From contig BAAHQB010000053.1 of NCBI GenBank assembly GCA_054601695.1, forward strand, positions 744,001 to 808,000: 64,000 bases of DNA, read 5' to 3'. The number at the start of each line of letters is the position of its first letter. Positions within the stretch are counted from its first letter, which is position 1. Both the position numbers and the translations under genes were made by a program. Under the pieces are notes generated by a model. The model was not told the DNA's origin and did not search any database. It saw nothing but the letters and a program-made list of their open reading frames with translations. The DNA comes from Amorphochlora amoebiformis (Eukaryota; Cercozoa; Chlorarachniophyceae). Positions 1-64,000 of the stretch are shown piece after piece.

Positions 1-36
<36 letters not shown>

Positions 37-45
37 AATATTTAC

Positions 46-5548
<5,503 letters not shown>

Positions 5549-6272
5549 GTGCGATTTTTTTCAACCCCGCACGTGTTGGAGATCTCAGGGATTACTCGAG
5601 ATTCATGGAGGTTTTTTTCATACCGAATCCCCCCGGGGTTCTTGTATATAGATTTAATATCCGCTAGTATCCCTTAAGTTTCTGAACTTAATTAATCGTT
5701 TTTTTATCTGATGGAACTACCTAACTTCCACCTAAAAAAAGATCGGGATCAGAAGGGGGAGTGTCCCTTTCTGTTCCCGCCGTCCGGGAAGCGGTCATCT
5801 CAGATTCCGGGAGACTCCAACTCTCTCTTTTGTTGACCAAAAGCGACAGGTTCACGGGGGGAGGATATTGCTCCAACTCTGCTTTAAATACCCGACCTCA
5901 TGCTCTCTCTCCCTCTTGCCGCTCACATTTTTCACGTTCAATCCTCTCCGAAATGCCCGAGATGTCAGCATGTCCGAAAAGTCCAAAAATCCTCACGCTC
6001 ACAGCCGATGATTTAATGATACATTTCTCCCAAGCACTTGCAATGTGCTTCGGCTATCTATCAACATATGCAATGTGCTTCGGCTATCTATCAACATAAT
6101 CTTGAATCTGAACCGTTAAATCTATTGAAACTATTGATTTGCCCCGCGGCCTTGTACAAACTATCTCTGTGCTTGTGTCGCATTGTTCTTTGTTCTATTC
6201 CACGTAACCTTTGTCCTGAAAAAATCCTTCCCTTGTTACGAAATCCCGACAGACAGCAGCGAGAACAAGAAG
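5549..6272. promoter_or_regulatory. Shared upstream region of coiled-coil and GFA genes
   Basis: About 720 bases of balanced composition, without TA repeat, between two divergent starts. Polypyrimidine patches and a GCTTTAAATACCC word (about 5880) are present. A perfect 28-base tandem duplication (GCAATGTGCTTCGGCTATCT...) lies at about 6040-6096, at the end of a 48-codon open frame starting at 5953 (MPEMSACPKSPKILTLTADD), which could be a 5' exon or upstream frame. No certain promoter element is seen. Confidence 0.45.
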
Positions 6273-9936
<3,664 letters not shown>

Positions 9937-9992
9937 ACGCATCCTTTCGAATCCTTTTTGAACCCTTCTCAGCCTGGAAGGCCCATGCAGAG

Positions 9993-10025
9993 CACTGTGT
10001 ATCCACCCTCGGCGGATACACAGTG
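9993..10025 (+). other. Perfect 12-bp hairpin 57 bases after GFA stop
   Basis: CACTGTGTATCC and GGATACACAGTG form a perfect 12-base stem around a 9-base loop (ACCCTCGGC), within the probable 3' UTR. It may be a 3'-end or stability element. Nothing else in the window repeats this stem. Confidence 0.7.
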
Positions 10026-10165
10026 TTTAAATGGTGCTTACTTGCCATATCGAATAGCTAGAATAACGAGTGTTCAAATGGTGCTTACTTCTAAAATCGA
10101 ATAATGAGTGTAGTTAAATAGTGCTTACCTAGTTACTTCAAAATCGAATAATGAATGTAGAATAC
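10021..10165. repeat. Three copies of AATGGTGCTTACTT...AATCGAATAATGAGTGT
   Basis: Imperfect tandem copies of about 45-50 bases start at about 10025, 10073 and 10118. In the minus direction each begins AAGTAAGCAC, a donor-like word. Confidence 0.7.
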
Positions 10166-10660
10166 GTACAAATACAACCAACTTGGTATAGCCTAGCTAG
10201 TGTGGCTGAGTCTTAAGCTTAACATACGGTTTACTTGTTTGCCTGCTTTACCATGATAAAAAATGTAGAAAATTATGATTATCAATGGCATCACGATACC
10301 GTATGATTCATAGTTAGTAGTGACATCAAATGAAGATATGCCGTAATAATATAATTTATTCAAAATTGATTGCTTCTATATATACTTGCTAACAACCGGG
10401 CAGTTACTTTAGTTACTGAACTTGAATTGCTGAGATATAACTAGTATAATACAATGACTCATGATGGTCATTATCTAGATTATATAACGCACGTGATATA
10501 CTCTAGAGACTAGTAAATCGTCGACTACAAGATTCTAGAGAAATGATTACTGCACTGATTTTGAGCGTTCGCCATGCCTGGCAGATGTAACCTGCGACGC
10601 AGAATTCAACTTTACTGAGGGCAATTAATTATCATGAGAGGTGCCTAAATCACACTAGTA

Positions 10661-21016
<10,356 letters not shown>

Positions 21017-21438
21017 CTATCTGTATGCCTGGCAGAGGGAATGACACGTGTCAAACATGTTAGAATGAAACGGGCGAAAAAAGAATGTGTGGGAAGGTTT
21101 AAGGCGTGAAAAGGCCCAGGTCAAATTATGTATGTGGATATGAGAGCATGTATTGCTGTGTTTTGGTGTGCATATCTATATTTGCGAGATCTGGTCAAGC
21201 CCGCGGAAGAATATTTAAAATGTCGGTAAAACAATTGAATTCAACAGATCGAAGGGCAATTTCTTAATAAGGAGAGGGCAAGACGGATTGTACGGGTCGT
21301 GACCAGGTCACCGGCTGACCGACCCCATAGCCGAAATATTACAAATATATTGGGTGCCGAGAAACTGTTTTGGGCTCCGAAGAAAGTGTGGAGGAATCAC
21401 CTAAACGCGCAACCCTCAACGATTTCTCGTGTGACACG
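21017..21438. promoter_or_regulatory. Shared upstream region of SDR and unknown gene
   Basis: About 420 bases without TA repeat between divergent starts. It contains GACACGTGTC (21043-21052), a CACGTG-type palindrome also found seven times in SDR intron 6, and AGGTCACC near 21304. Possible bidirectional promoter. Confidence 0.45.
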
Positions 21439-29952
<8,514 letters not shown>

Positions 29953-29963
29953 GTTTATATCGC

Positions 29964-30008
<45 letters not shown>

Positions 30009-30066
30009 TTAGGACCCTACCAATGTCATTACATGTCAATTATGCAAGATGCCTATATGTTTATAT

Positions 30067-30113
<47 letters not shown>

Positions 30114-30164
30114 GACCTCCATCTACGTAAATATCACCGAATTGTTATTTTTCCGGTTGGAAGA

Positions 30165-30290
30165 TTCTAGATTCTAGTCGGAACATTTTAGGTTCTGGTC
30201 GGAACATTCTAGGTTCAGGCTGGAACATTCTATGTTCCAGTCGGAACATTCTAGGTTCAGGTCGGAACATTCTAGGTTCCGGTTGCGCAT
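30165..30290 (+). repeat. 20-bp minisatellite GGTCGGAACATTCTAGGTTC
   Basis: About six imperfect 20-base units. It lies between the last placed exon of the unknown gene and the next gene; no convincing exon is seen. Confidence 0.8.
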
Positions 30291-30335
30291 GTGTCTGTAG
30301 TTTATGTAACTGTTCTCGCGACTTGATACATATAA

Positions 30336-30387
<52 letters not shown>

Positions 30388-30572
30388 AAATATATATATA
30401 TATATATATATTTATATGCATACAGATATATATATATATATATATAATTACGCAATATACATATATATATATATATGTACATATACACATATAATATATA
30501 TATATACATATATATATATATATGTATGTATGTATATATGTGTTGTGTGTGTGTGTCTACAATATATGTATA

Positions 30573-30672
<100 letters not shown>

Positions 30673-30717
30673 TAAATATATATATATATATATATGTATA
30701 AAAATTTATATATATAG

Positions 30718-33013
<2,296 letters not shown>

Positions 33014-33081
33014 CACTGTACTGCTCTAATATCATCTCTCTCTAAACTCTACTGCTCTCCCTTTCGAGCTCGGTATCGATC

Positions 33082-33121
<40 letters not shown>

Positions 33122-33146
33122 CGTACATCTCTCTCTCTCTCTGAAT

Positions 33147-33181
<35 letters not shown>

Positions 33182-34187
33182 ACCTCTCACTCTTTTCCTC
33201 TTTCCTCTTCCCCTCCGCTCTCTTTTCCTCTCACTTCCCGCTCCCCTCTCTCTGATTCTCTCGACAAGAATCGACCCCTTTCGTAGTGTCTATCTTCTTT
33301 ATCAACAACCTTGACCAATTCCTCTCCAAGCACTCACTCCCTAAGCAGCTGTGAAAACGAAAGAAAGAAATACCTCACATAAAGCATTCTATCTCTCTTT
33401 CACCACTCACTGCTCACGGTTCACAGTTATTGTTTTTTGCCTCTCATCTTAATGTTGTCGTCGTTCGGATTATTATTTCATGTTTCCTAGCCGCGTCTCC
33501 ACTCTTCTCTCGCCTATATCTTCTTAGATCTTTCCTCCGGTCTCCCAACTCCCTTTCTCTCTCTTGGTCTCTCTCTTGGTCTCTCTCTTTCCTCTTCTCC
33601 TCTACTTCCTCTCTGTTAACTCTAGCCTCAAGCTTTGAGTCAGTCTGAATCTAGACGTGCCCGGGCAGCATCTAGAGCATTGTGCCGCAGTGGGCGTGTT
33701 CATGTGGGCCGAGGTTTAGGGTTCATTATAAGATTGCTAAGACTGTGACTTAAATACGAAAACCGTTGAATGTGTGTGATAATCATGTAACTAGCTAGAC
33801 AATCTTTAGACAATATTGATGATTACCAGTGTCTAGAGTGTATAGACCTAGTATCGACTAGATCGATCACGGTGACTACACCGGGGACGTTGAACAGTAG
33901 TATAATCTAGTAATATTGACTCGGCTAAGGATTCTAATTAATTTATTGTTTACACGTACCAGTTGTGACTAGTGTGATTCGCAAATTGATTATGATCAAC
34001 TTTGCCGGTTCTATCCAGTCTCTAGAGTCTATCAGTCTATCTAGTATATGTCCAGCATATATATATATATATATATATTGTAATCCGAGTAGATAATATA
34101 AACAATGTACGAAAAGTTTGCCACCAGCTGATACCTAGATCTACTCAACAAACATATATTTATATGTATCTAGTGTATATATGTATA

Positions 34188-34235
<48 letters not shown>

Positions 34236-34322
34236 AATCTATATATATATATATATATGTATATGTAAAAATACATGTATATTTTGATACATAATAATAC
34301 ATACTTATATATATACATACAT

Positions 34323-34366
<44 letters not shown>

Positions 34367-34539
34367 AATATATATATGAGTCCAGATTATAACACAATGA
34401 AAAATCTTCAAGTTCAGCCCAGCAATTTGTTGTACAGCAGTTAACCAAATATATACATGTATACACAAATATATATATATATATATATATATATGAAAAC
34501 ATATGTCCCAGATTATAAGACTTTGAGAAGTCTTCGAGC
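33014..34539. other. Convergent spacer between small gene and ATG12
   Basis: 33030-33650 is strongly pyrimidine-rich on the + strand ((CT)n patches at 33080-33140) and may be 3' UTR; an open frame at 33430-33648 (Leu/Ser/Phe only) reflects that composition. 33650-34150 is unique CTAG-rich sequence like the other spacers. 34150-34539 is TA repeat plus a copy of the ATG12 last exon (34380-34445). Confidence 0.5.

Positions 34540-34560
<21 letters not shown>
34380..34560 (-). repeat. Duplicate of the ATG12 terminal exon
   Basis: About 65 bases of the last exon (minus: CTGTACAACAAATTGCTGGG, CTGAACTTGAAGA) recur at 34380-34445, downstream of the true exon (CTGTACGACAAATTGCTGGG at about 34559-34540). 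The copy has one G fewer in the GGGG run, which shifts frame at the Trp-Gly codons. Confidence 0.75.
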
Positions 34561-39532
<4,972 letters not shown>

Positions 39533-39766
39533 ACGGTCTGGAGATTCTCAGATATTCCAGATACCAATCCCGGGATTCAGAAGGTTTTCCCGATTGATGC
39601 TTTGACGGGAGTCTCGGTCACTGTCGGGTCAGTGACCGTCACTGACCAATTGACTACCCCCGTCCATGTAACGACAAACTCAGCCCCGTATAAACTGACC
39701 GGATTGACCACCTTCCCCACCGCCTTCTAGCACCGAGGGAAGCTCGTCCCACAAACCAGCTTAGGC
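39533..39766. promoter_or_regulatory. Shared upstream region of ATG12 and TTLL
   Basis: 234 bases with no TA repeat between divergent start codons. It contains GGTCACTG...GGTCAGTGACCGTCACTGAC repeats (about 39613-39645) including the palindrome GTCAGTGAC. Probable short bidirectional promoter. Confidence 0.45.
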
Positions 39767-59383
<19,617 letters not shown>

Positions 59384-59604
59384 ATCCAGGGTGCATCTTA
59401 TGCGATCACGTGACAGCACAGAGTATCTGCGAAGTTTAGCTATGTTGTTAGGGTTAGGGTTAGGGTTAGGGTTAGGGTTAGGGTTAGGGTTAGGGTTAGG
59501 ACTACATTCTGTCAGTTGGGGACTACAATCTCTGTTTACATAGCTTTATTTTTTGGTATATTGTTGATAAAGATATGTTCATTAGCATAAACATGTATGT
59601 ATAT

Positions 59605-59640
<36 letters not shown>

Positions 59641-59691
59641 TATGTATATTTATTTGTATATATAATATACATATATATATATAAGTCTAAG

Positions 59692-59723
<32 letters not shown>

Positions 59724-59816
59724 TATGCATGCACACACATGTGCGTATATATATTCAGGTGGTATGAGGCACAGTATTGGACTCAGGAATGTTGCCGAAC
59801 CCGGAAAACCAAATAA

Positions 59817-59901
<85 letters not shown>

Positions 59902-60005
59902 TATGTGTATGTGTATATATGTATATAATATAATATGTATGTGTATATATGTATATAATATTACATATATATATATAGATATATATAAATATATATTTAT
60001 ATGTA

Positions 60006-60036
<31 letters not shown>

Positions 60037-60651
60037 ATATACCCCGAATTCCCAAAAATCTGGATATTTTATACTTAATCTCGTTGCTTAAGTGTCTACA
60101 TCTAACACTTAAGTGTTTGTATTGAACACTTAAGTGTTTATATTAACACTGAATCAACAAGATTAAGTCCAAGTCTAAGCTTAGATTAGACCGCTCATGA
60201 TGACTGCTCAGACTACGTACAGCCGATTAATAAGTTCAAGCCCAGCATCTACTAATAATCCTATAGCTAGATCACTTTACTAGATCTGGGCGCGAGATTT
60301 TAAGTTCATTATAACTCTGGGCGCGAGATTTTATGTTCATTATAACTCTGGTAATTAAAAAAAAGAAATTGTTCGAACTAGCCGAAAGCTTATGTAATAA
60401 TAAGCCGCCTAGCTAGACTAGACGTAGTCAGAGACAACTAGTACTAGTACCGTTACTTGAGCGTAACGCTCCAGTAACGCTCCAGTAACGCTCCAGTAAC
60501 GCTCCAGTAACGCTCCAGTAACGCTCCAGTAACGCTCCAGACGCTAACCGTAGACTCGTCTAGAGTCATCTTAGTACTCCGTGAGTAGCTAGCTGCCGTA
60601 GGCTACTAATTGTCTACTCGAAACGAGAATATATCCGACGGTATATCTATA

Positions 60652-60682
<31 letters not shown>

Positions 60683-60754
60683 GAATTTATATTATAATCA
60701 ATATCAGGCTAGTATTTGTGTGGATCAACAATAATTATATAAGCCTTCTTATAT

Positions 60755-60799
<45 letters not shown>

Positions 60800-60920
60800 T
60801 AAGCGTAGCATAGTAATCAGCGATAGCTTATTGTCCCGCCCATTTACCCGCCCGAAACTATATTGTTTTGGCATCACAGATCTAGGCGGCACACATATTT
60901 TCTTGTGAATTATTAATATT
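59384..60920. other. Probable intergenic region
   Basis: TTAGGG array at 59449-59503. An island at 59756-59823 is open on both strands (minus: [17 protein letters not shown] then TGA), possibly a last exon of an unseen minus gene; unresolved. From 60050 the sequence is unique and CTAG-rich with several tandem and palindromic repeats: AACACTTAAGTGTTT (60090-60150), a 35-base duplication (60290-60350), an 11-base CGCTCCAGTAA repeat of about 8 units (60465-60540). There are only short TA tracts. Confidence 0.5.
60465..60540. repeat. 11-bp repeat CGCTCCAGTAA
   Basis: Seven perfect units in tandem with flanking partial copies, in CTAG-rich spacer. Confidence 0.9.
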
Positions 60921-60959
60921 ATGTCGGCAATTTATCAGAGATTGTATCATCACAATAAG
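60921..60959 (+). CDS. Candidate first exon of a further gene
   Basis: ATG follows unique spacer and reads MSAIYQRLYHHNK up to AAG|GTAAAGCT. A possible later exon is 62504-62540 (TTTAG| ... NPDGIVCILCP ...|GTACGT). Others in 61.0-62.6 kb cannot be joined with confidence. No family recognised. Confidence 0.35.
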
Positions 60960-61028
60960 GTAAAGCTGATACGACGCGGAGCGTTAATTATCGAAACGAC
61001 ACGTACTGCGAAGCAGGCAGGAGTGCCG

Positions 61029-61113
<85 letters not shown>

Positions 61114-61421
61114 TATATAAAAGTTAGTGTCGTAGTGTCAGCGACTATATTTTCACGTATGTACAAGCCAACTGCAACTGTTGTATACATTCCCGAATGA
61201 AGTATCACCATGCGAATTACGTATTGCTAGGTCGAAGTTAACTATGAACATACCTAGATACTGGCCTGAGATTCACTAGATATAGTATCTGAAGTATCTT
61301 AAGAAAGAATTCAAATCGATGACCACTGTCACTCACTTAGTTGAGCTTATATGTGTATGCGCACACCGTCTAGACCGTGCAGTGATGATTACACGGAAAG
61401 CTAGGTATATACATCGCATCT

Positions 61422-61460
61422 ACGTACGTATTACGTACGTATTACGTACGTATTACGTAC
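61422..61460. repeat. ACGTACGTATT palindromic tandem repeat
   Basis: Three units of TACGTACGTAT in a row, self-complementary, in CTAG-rich sequence. Confidence 0.85.
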
Positions 61461-61811
61461 AGCCACCCAGTCAGACTACAGTGCCTTGACTTCATCATAA
61501 ATTAATGAGTGTAGTACTTACTTAATCATGAAGTGGTACGTACGTACAGCGTACGCATAAGATCTATAGATACTCAGTATGAGGATGCACACAACTCAAT
61601 AGAAACTGGAGTGAGTTCGATCTACTAGATCTATGATCGTGACTAACTAGACTAAGGTATGACACGATACGTATACGTTCCGCCATACACACACACACAT
61701 CATGATATATATTATATATGTATATATATATATATATATATATTATATTATATTATATTATGTACGTATATACATACTAGATATATATATCTATCACACA
61801 CACACACACAC

Positions 61812-61846
<35 letters not shown>

Positions 61847-62320
61847 GTATCATGATTCTACATATGCATGTGCATATATATGTACAATCTATGATCATGA
61901 ATGGATAATCCGTCGTGTGTATTATAATGAAGTGACAATGAATAATCAGCGAGCTTAACTTCCGCCGAATTAAACTGGAAAAAAACTTTCGTGCACCAAC
62001 CAGCTGTACATGTACTAAATGTGCAAGACTGACTGAGTGTTGGCGAACCTCGAGGTCGATATCTCCAAAAACCTCCAGCTGTAGCTAATCAGTCGGAATT
62101 CATGTTCTCAAGCTATTCGACTTTAGGCGCACCCATCCACCCAAAAAAACGTACATGAAAACGAAAAAATAACGATCTCGGATGCGCTAGGGTAGCGTGG
62201 GACCGCCCAACATCCCCCGGTTGACAGATAGAGTTAAAGGTTTTCGAAAGCTCGAGAATGCTGTAATCAGTTGTTGTTATCGATATCACAGGTCATTTTT
62301 TCCCTCGAGTGTTTGTTGTG

Positions 62321-62355
<35 letters not shown>

Positions 62356-62688
62356 GTACTATAATGAACGTATTAGTTGAATATGTGGTTGGTGAGGCTA
62401 GTAGCTGTCCTTTCTCTCGGGAATTTCTTTCGTGAAGCCGAATAATTCGTCCTGAGAGGAAAAATTATGATAGACTCAGATCTCTTCTTTTGTATTTGTT
62501 TAGTGAATCCTGACGGAATCGTATGTATTCTGTGCCCTAAGTACGTATACACATAGAATAGTTATGTTTGTGTATATGATTACCGTGGCGTCCATTGAGC
62601 GTTTAACAGCCCGAACTAAATCTTGACTGAACTTGCGACATACCTAAGTGTAATATATACATATATATACATATATATATATATATAT

Positions 62689-62746
<58 letters not shown>

Positions 62747-62779
62747 TGATATTGTAATACGTATTTATACATATATATG

Positions 62780-62886
<107 letters not shown>

Positions 62887-62988
62887 TAATATATATACAC
62901 ACATATCTGTATGTGTAAATTAAGACCTCTTCAGACATCATTTCTTTCTTCTTTTGCTGCACAAGGTCAAGGTAGCCTAAATATTCAT

Positions 62989-63125
62989 ATATAATATTCA
63001 TATAATGCTCATAAAATGTTCATATCTGTTCATATAATGTTCATATAATGTTCATGTAATGTTCATGTAATGTTCATGCAATGTTCATATAATGTTCATA
63101 TAAGGTTTATATAAGGTTTATATTT
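62989..63125. repeat. 11-bp minisatellite TTCATATAATG
   Basis: About ten imperfect units in tandem. Confidence 0.85.
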
Positions 63126-63193
63126 TTATTACTTATTATCAGGTAGGCTAACGTTCATTTTTGTATTTTCCAATTCCCAAATACAATACATAT

Positions 63194-63243
<50 letters not shown>

Positions 63244-63266
63244 ACGTTTTATGTACATACACACAT

Positions 63267-63326
<60 letters not shown>

Positions 63327-63342
63327 ATATATATTTAAAAGT

Positions 63343-63374
<32 letters not shown>

Positions 63375-63467
63375 GTAATAAATAGTAATGACGTATATAG
63401 TGTATTTATATATATTGAAATATATATAATTTTATATATACACATATATATATATATATATAAATAT

Positions 63468-63521
<54 letters not shown>

Positions 63522-64000
63522 ATATATATAAATATTGTACATAAAGAATGCAGATGGTAAATAATATGTATATCTGTACGCAGTATGCATATATGTATGC
63601 ATAAATAATAGATCATGTTTTCCTACGTATGTATAAATAATAGATATTACGTTATATATGTGTAAATAATAGATAATGTTATGTGTGTATAATTAACAGA
63701 TAATTTTATCTTATGTATATATAAAGGTCTTATTGTACTATGTATATTTTTATGCATGTATGTATGTTTGCATATTTCATTAGGTATGGAATAAGAATGA
63801 GGATGAGATTTCTATATGCATTTTTATCCATGCGTATTTATATTCAAATATGTATGTATGAGTGTATAAATATATCTTTTCGTTAAATAATGTTAGATTG
63901 GTGAATAGTGTGGTATGTATGTATGTATGTATGTATGTATGTATGCATGCATATATATGTCGGTCAGTAATTCCATATTGATCTATATGTATGTATGTAT

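Larger units (their letters stand above)
9937..10660. other. Convergent intergenic spacer (GFA / SDR), TA-repeat free
   Basis: The spacer separates two 3' ends. Its first part holds a perfect hairpin and a repeated AATGGTGCTTACTT block. From about 10170 to 10660 the sequence is unique, balanced in composition and rich in CTAG words (CTAGTATAAT, TCTAGAGACTAG, ACTAGTACTA). No coding exon is apparent. The same texture recurs at 33.65-34.15 and 60.05-62.6 kb. Confidence 0.6.

Noticed and set aside
33430-33648. 72-codon Leu/Ser-rich frame
   Set aside because: Composition reflects a CT-rich tract between two convergent 3' ends; no splice partner.
59756-59823. Last exon of a minus-strand gene ([17 protein letters not shown] stop)
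   Set aside because: The plus strand is also open and no second exon could be joined; left as unresolved island.

Overview
This is a nuclear fragment of a unicellular eukaryote (protist), not a prokaryote, virus or organelle. The genes are split into many small exons with GT/AG borders, and introns are built almost entirely from (TA)n microsatellite and interstitial TTAGGG/CCCTAA telomere-type repeat. The gene content is eukaryotic: ATG12, a tubulin tyrosine ligase-like (TTLL) enzyme, a membrane-anchored SDR and a GFA/CENP-V zinc protein. I cannot name the lineage. A TTAGGG-type telomere and a TTLL polyglutamylase fit a flagellated protist, but this is inference.

Most long open frames in the window are (Tyr-Ile)n or (Cys-Ile)n translations of TA repeat and are not genes. 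Real exons are short unique islands between repeats. I joined them by reading frame, intron phase, GT..AG borders and protein motifs. Four genes close without a frame conflict: GFA-family protein (6273-9936 +, 10 exons, 192 aa), SDR (21016-10661 -, 13 exons, 306 aa), ATG12 (39532-34540 -, 5 exons, 132 aa) and TTLL (39767-54866 +, 29 exons, about 703 aa). Less certain are a coiled-coil gene (5548 to the left edge, -), a long unrecognised gene (21439-29952 +), a small helical gene (30718-33013 +) and exon groups at 54.8-59.4 kb and 60.9-62.5 kb.

Layout: [coiled-coil <-][-> GFA] [SDR <-][-> unknown ... -> small gene] [ATG12 <-][-> TTLL -> unknown]. Divergent pairs share starts 0.2-0.7 kb apart without TA repeat. 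Convergent pairs are separated by CTAG-rich, nearly repeat-free spacer (9.94-10.66 and 33.65-34.15 kb; similar sequence at 60.05-62.6 kb). The simple repeats are therefore largely an intron property.

Two linked observations stand out. First, at more than a dozen exons a segment spanning the exon-intron junction (3' or 5' splice site plus a few exon bases) is repeated 2-7 times next to the exon, usually with (TA)n between copies. Second, the telomeric repeat in introns lies mostly with CCCTAA on the sense strand, where it supplies CTAAC branch-site-like words and a CCCTAG| acceptor, and once it seems to be translated as (Asn-Pro)n. Together they suggest intron growth by local duplication and telomere-repeat insertion.
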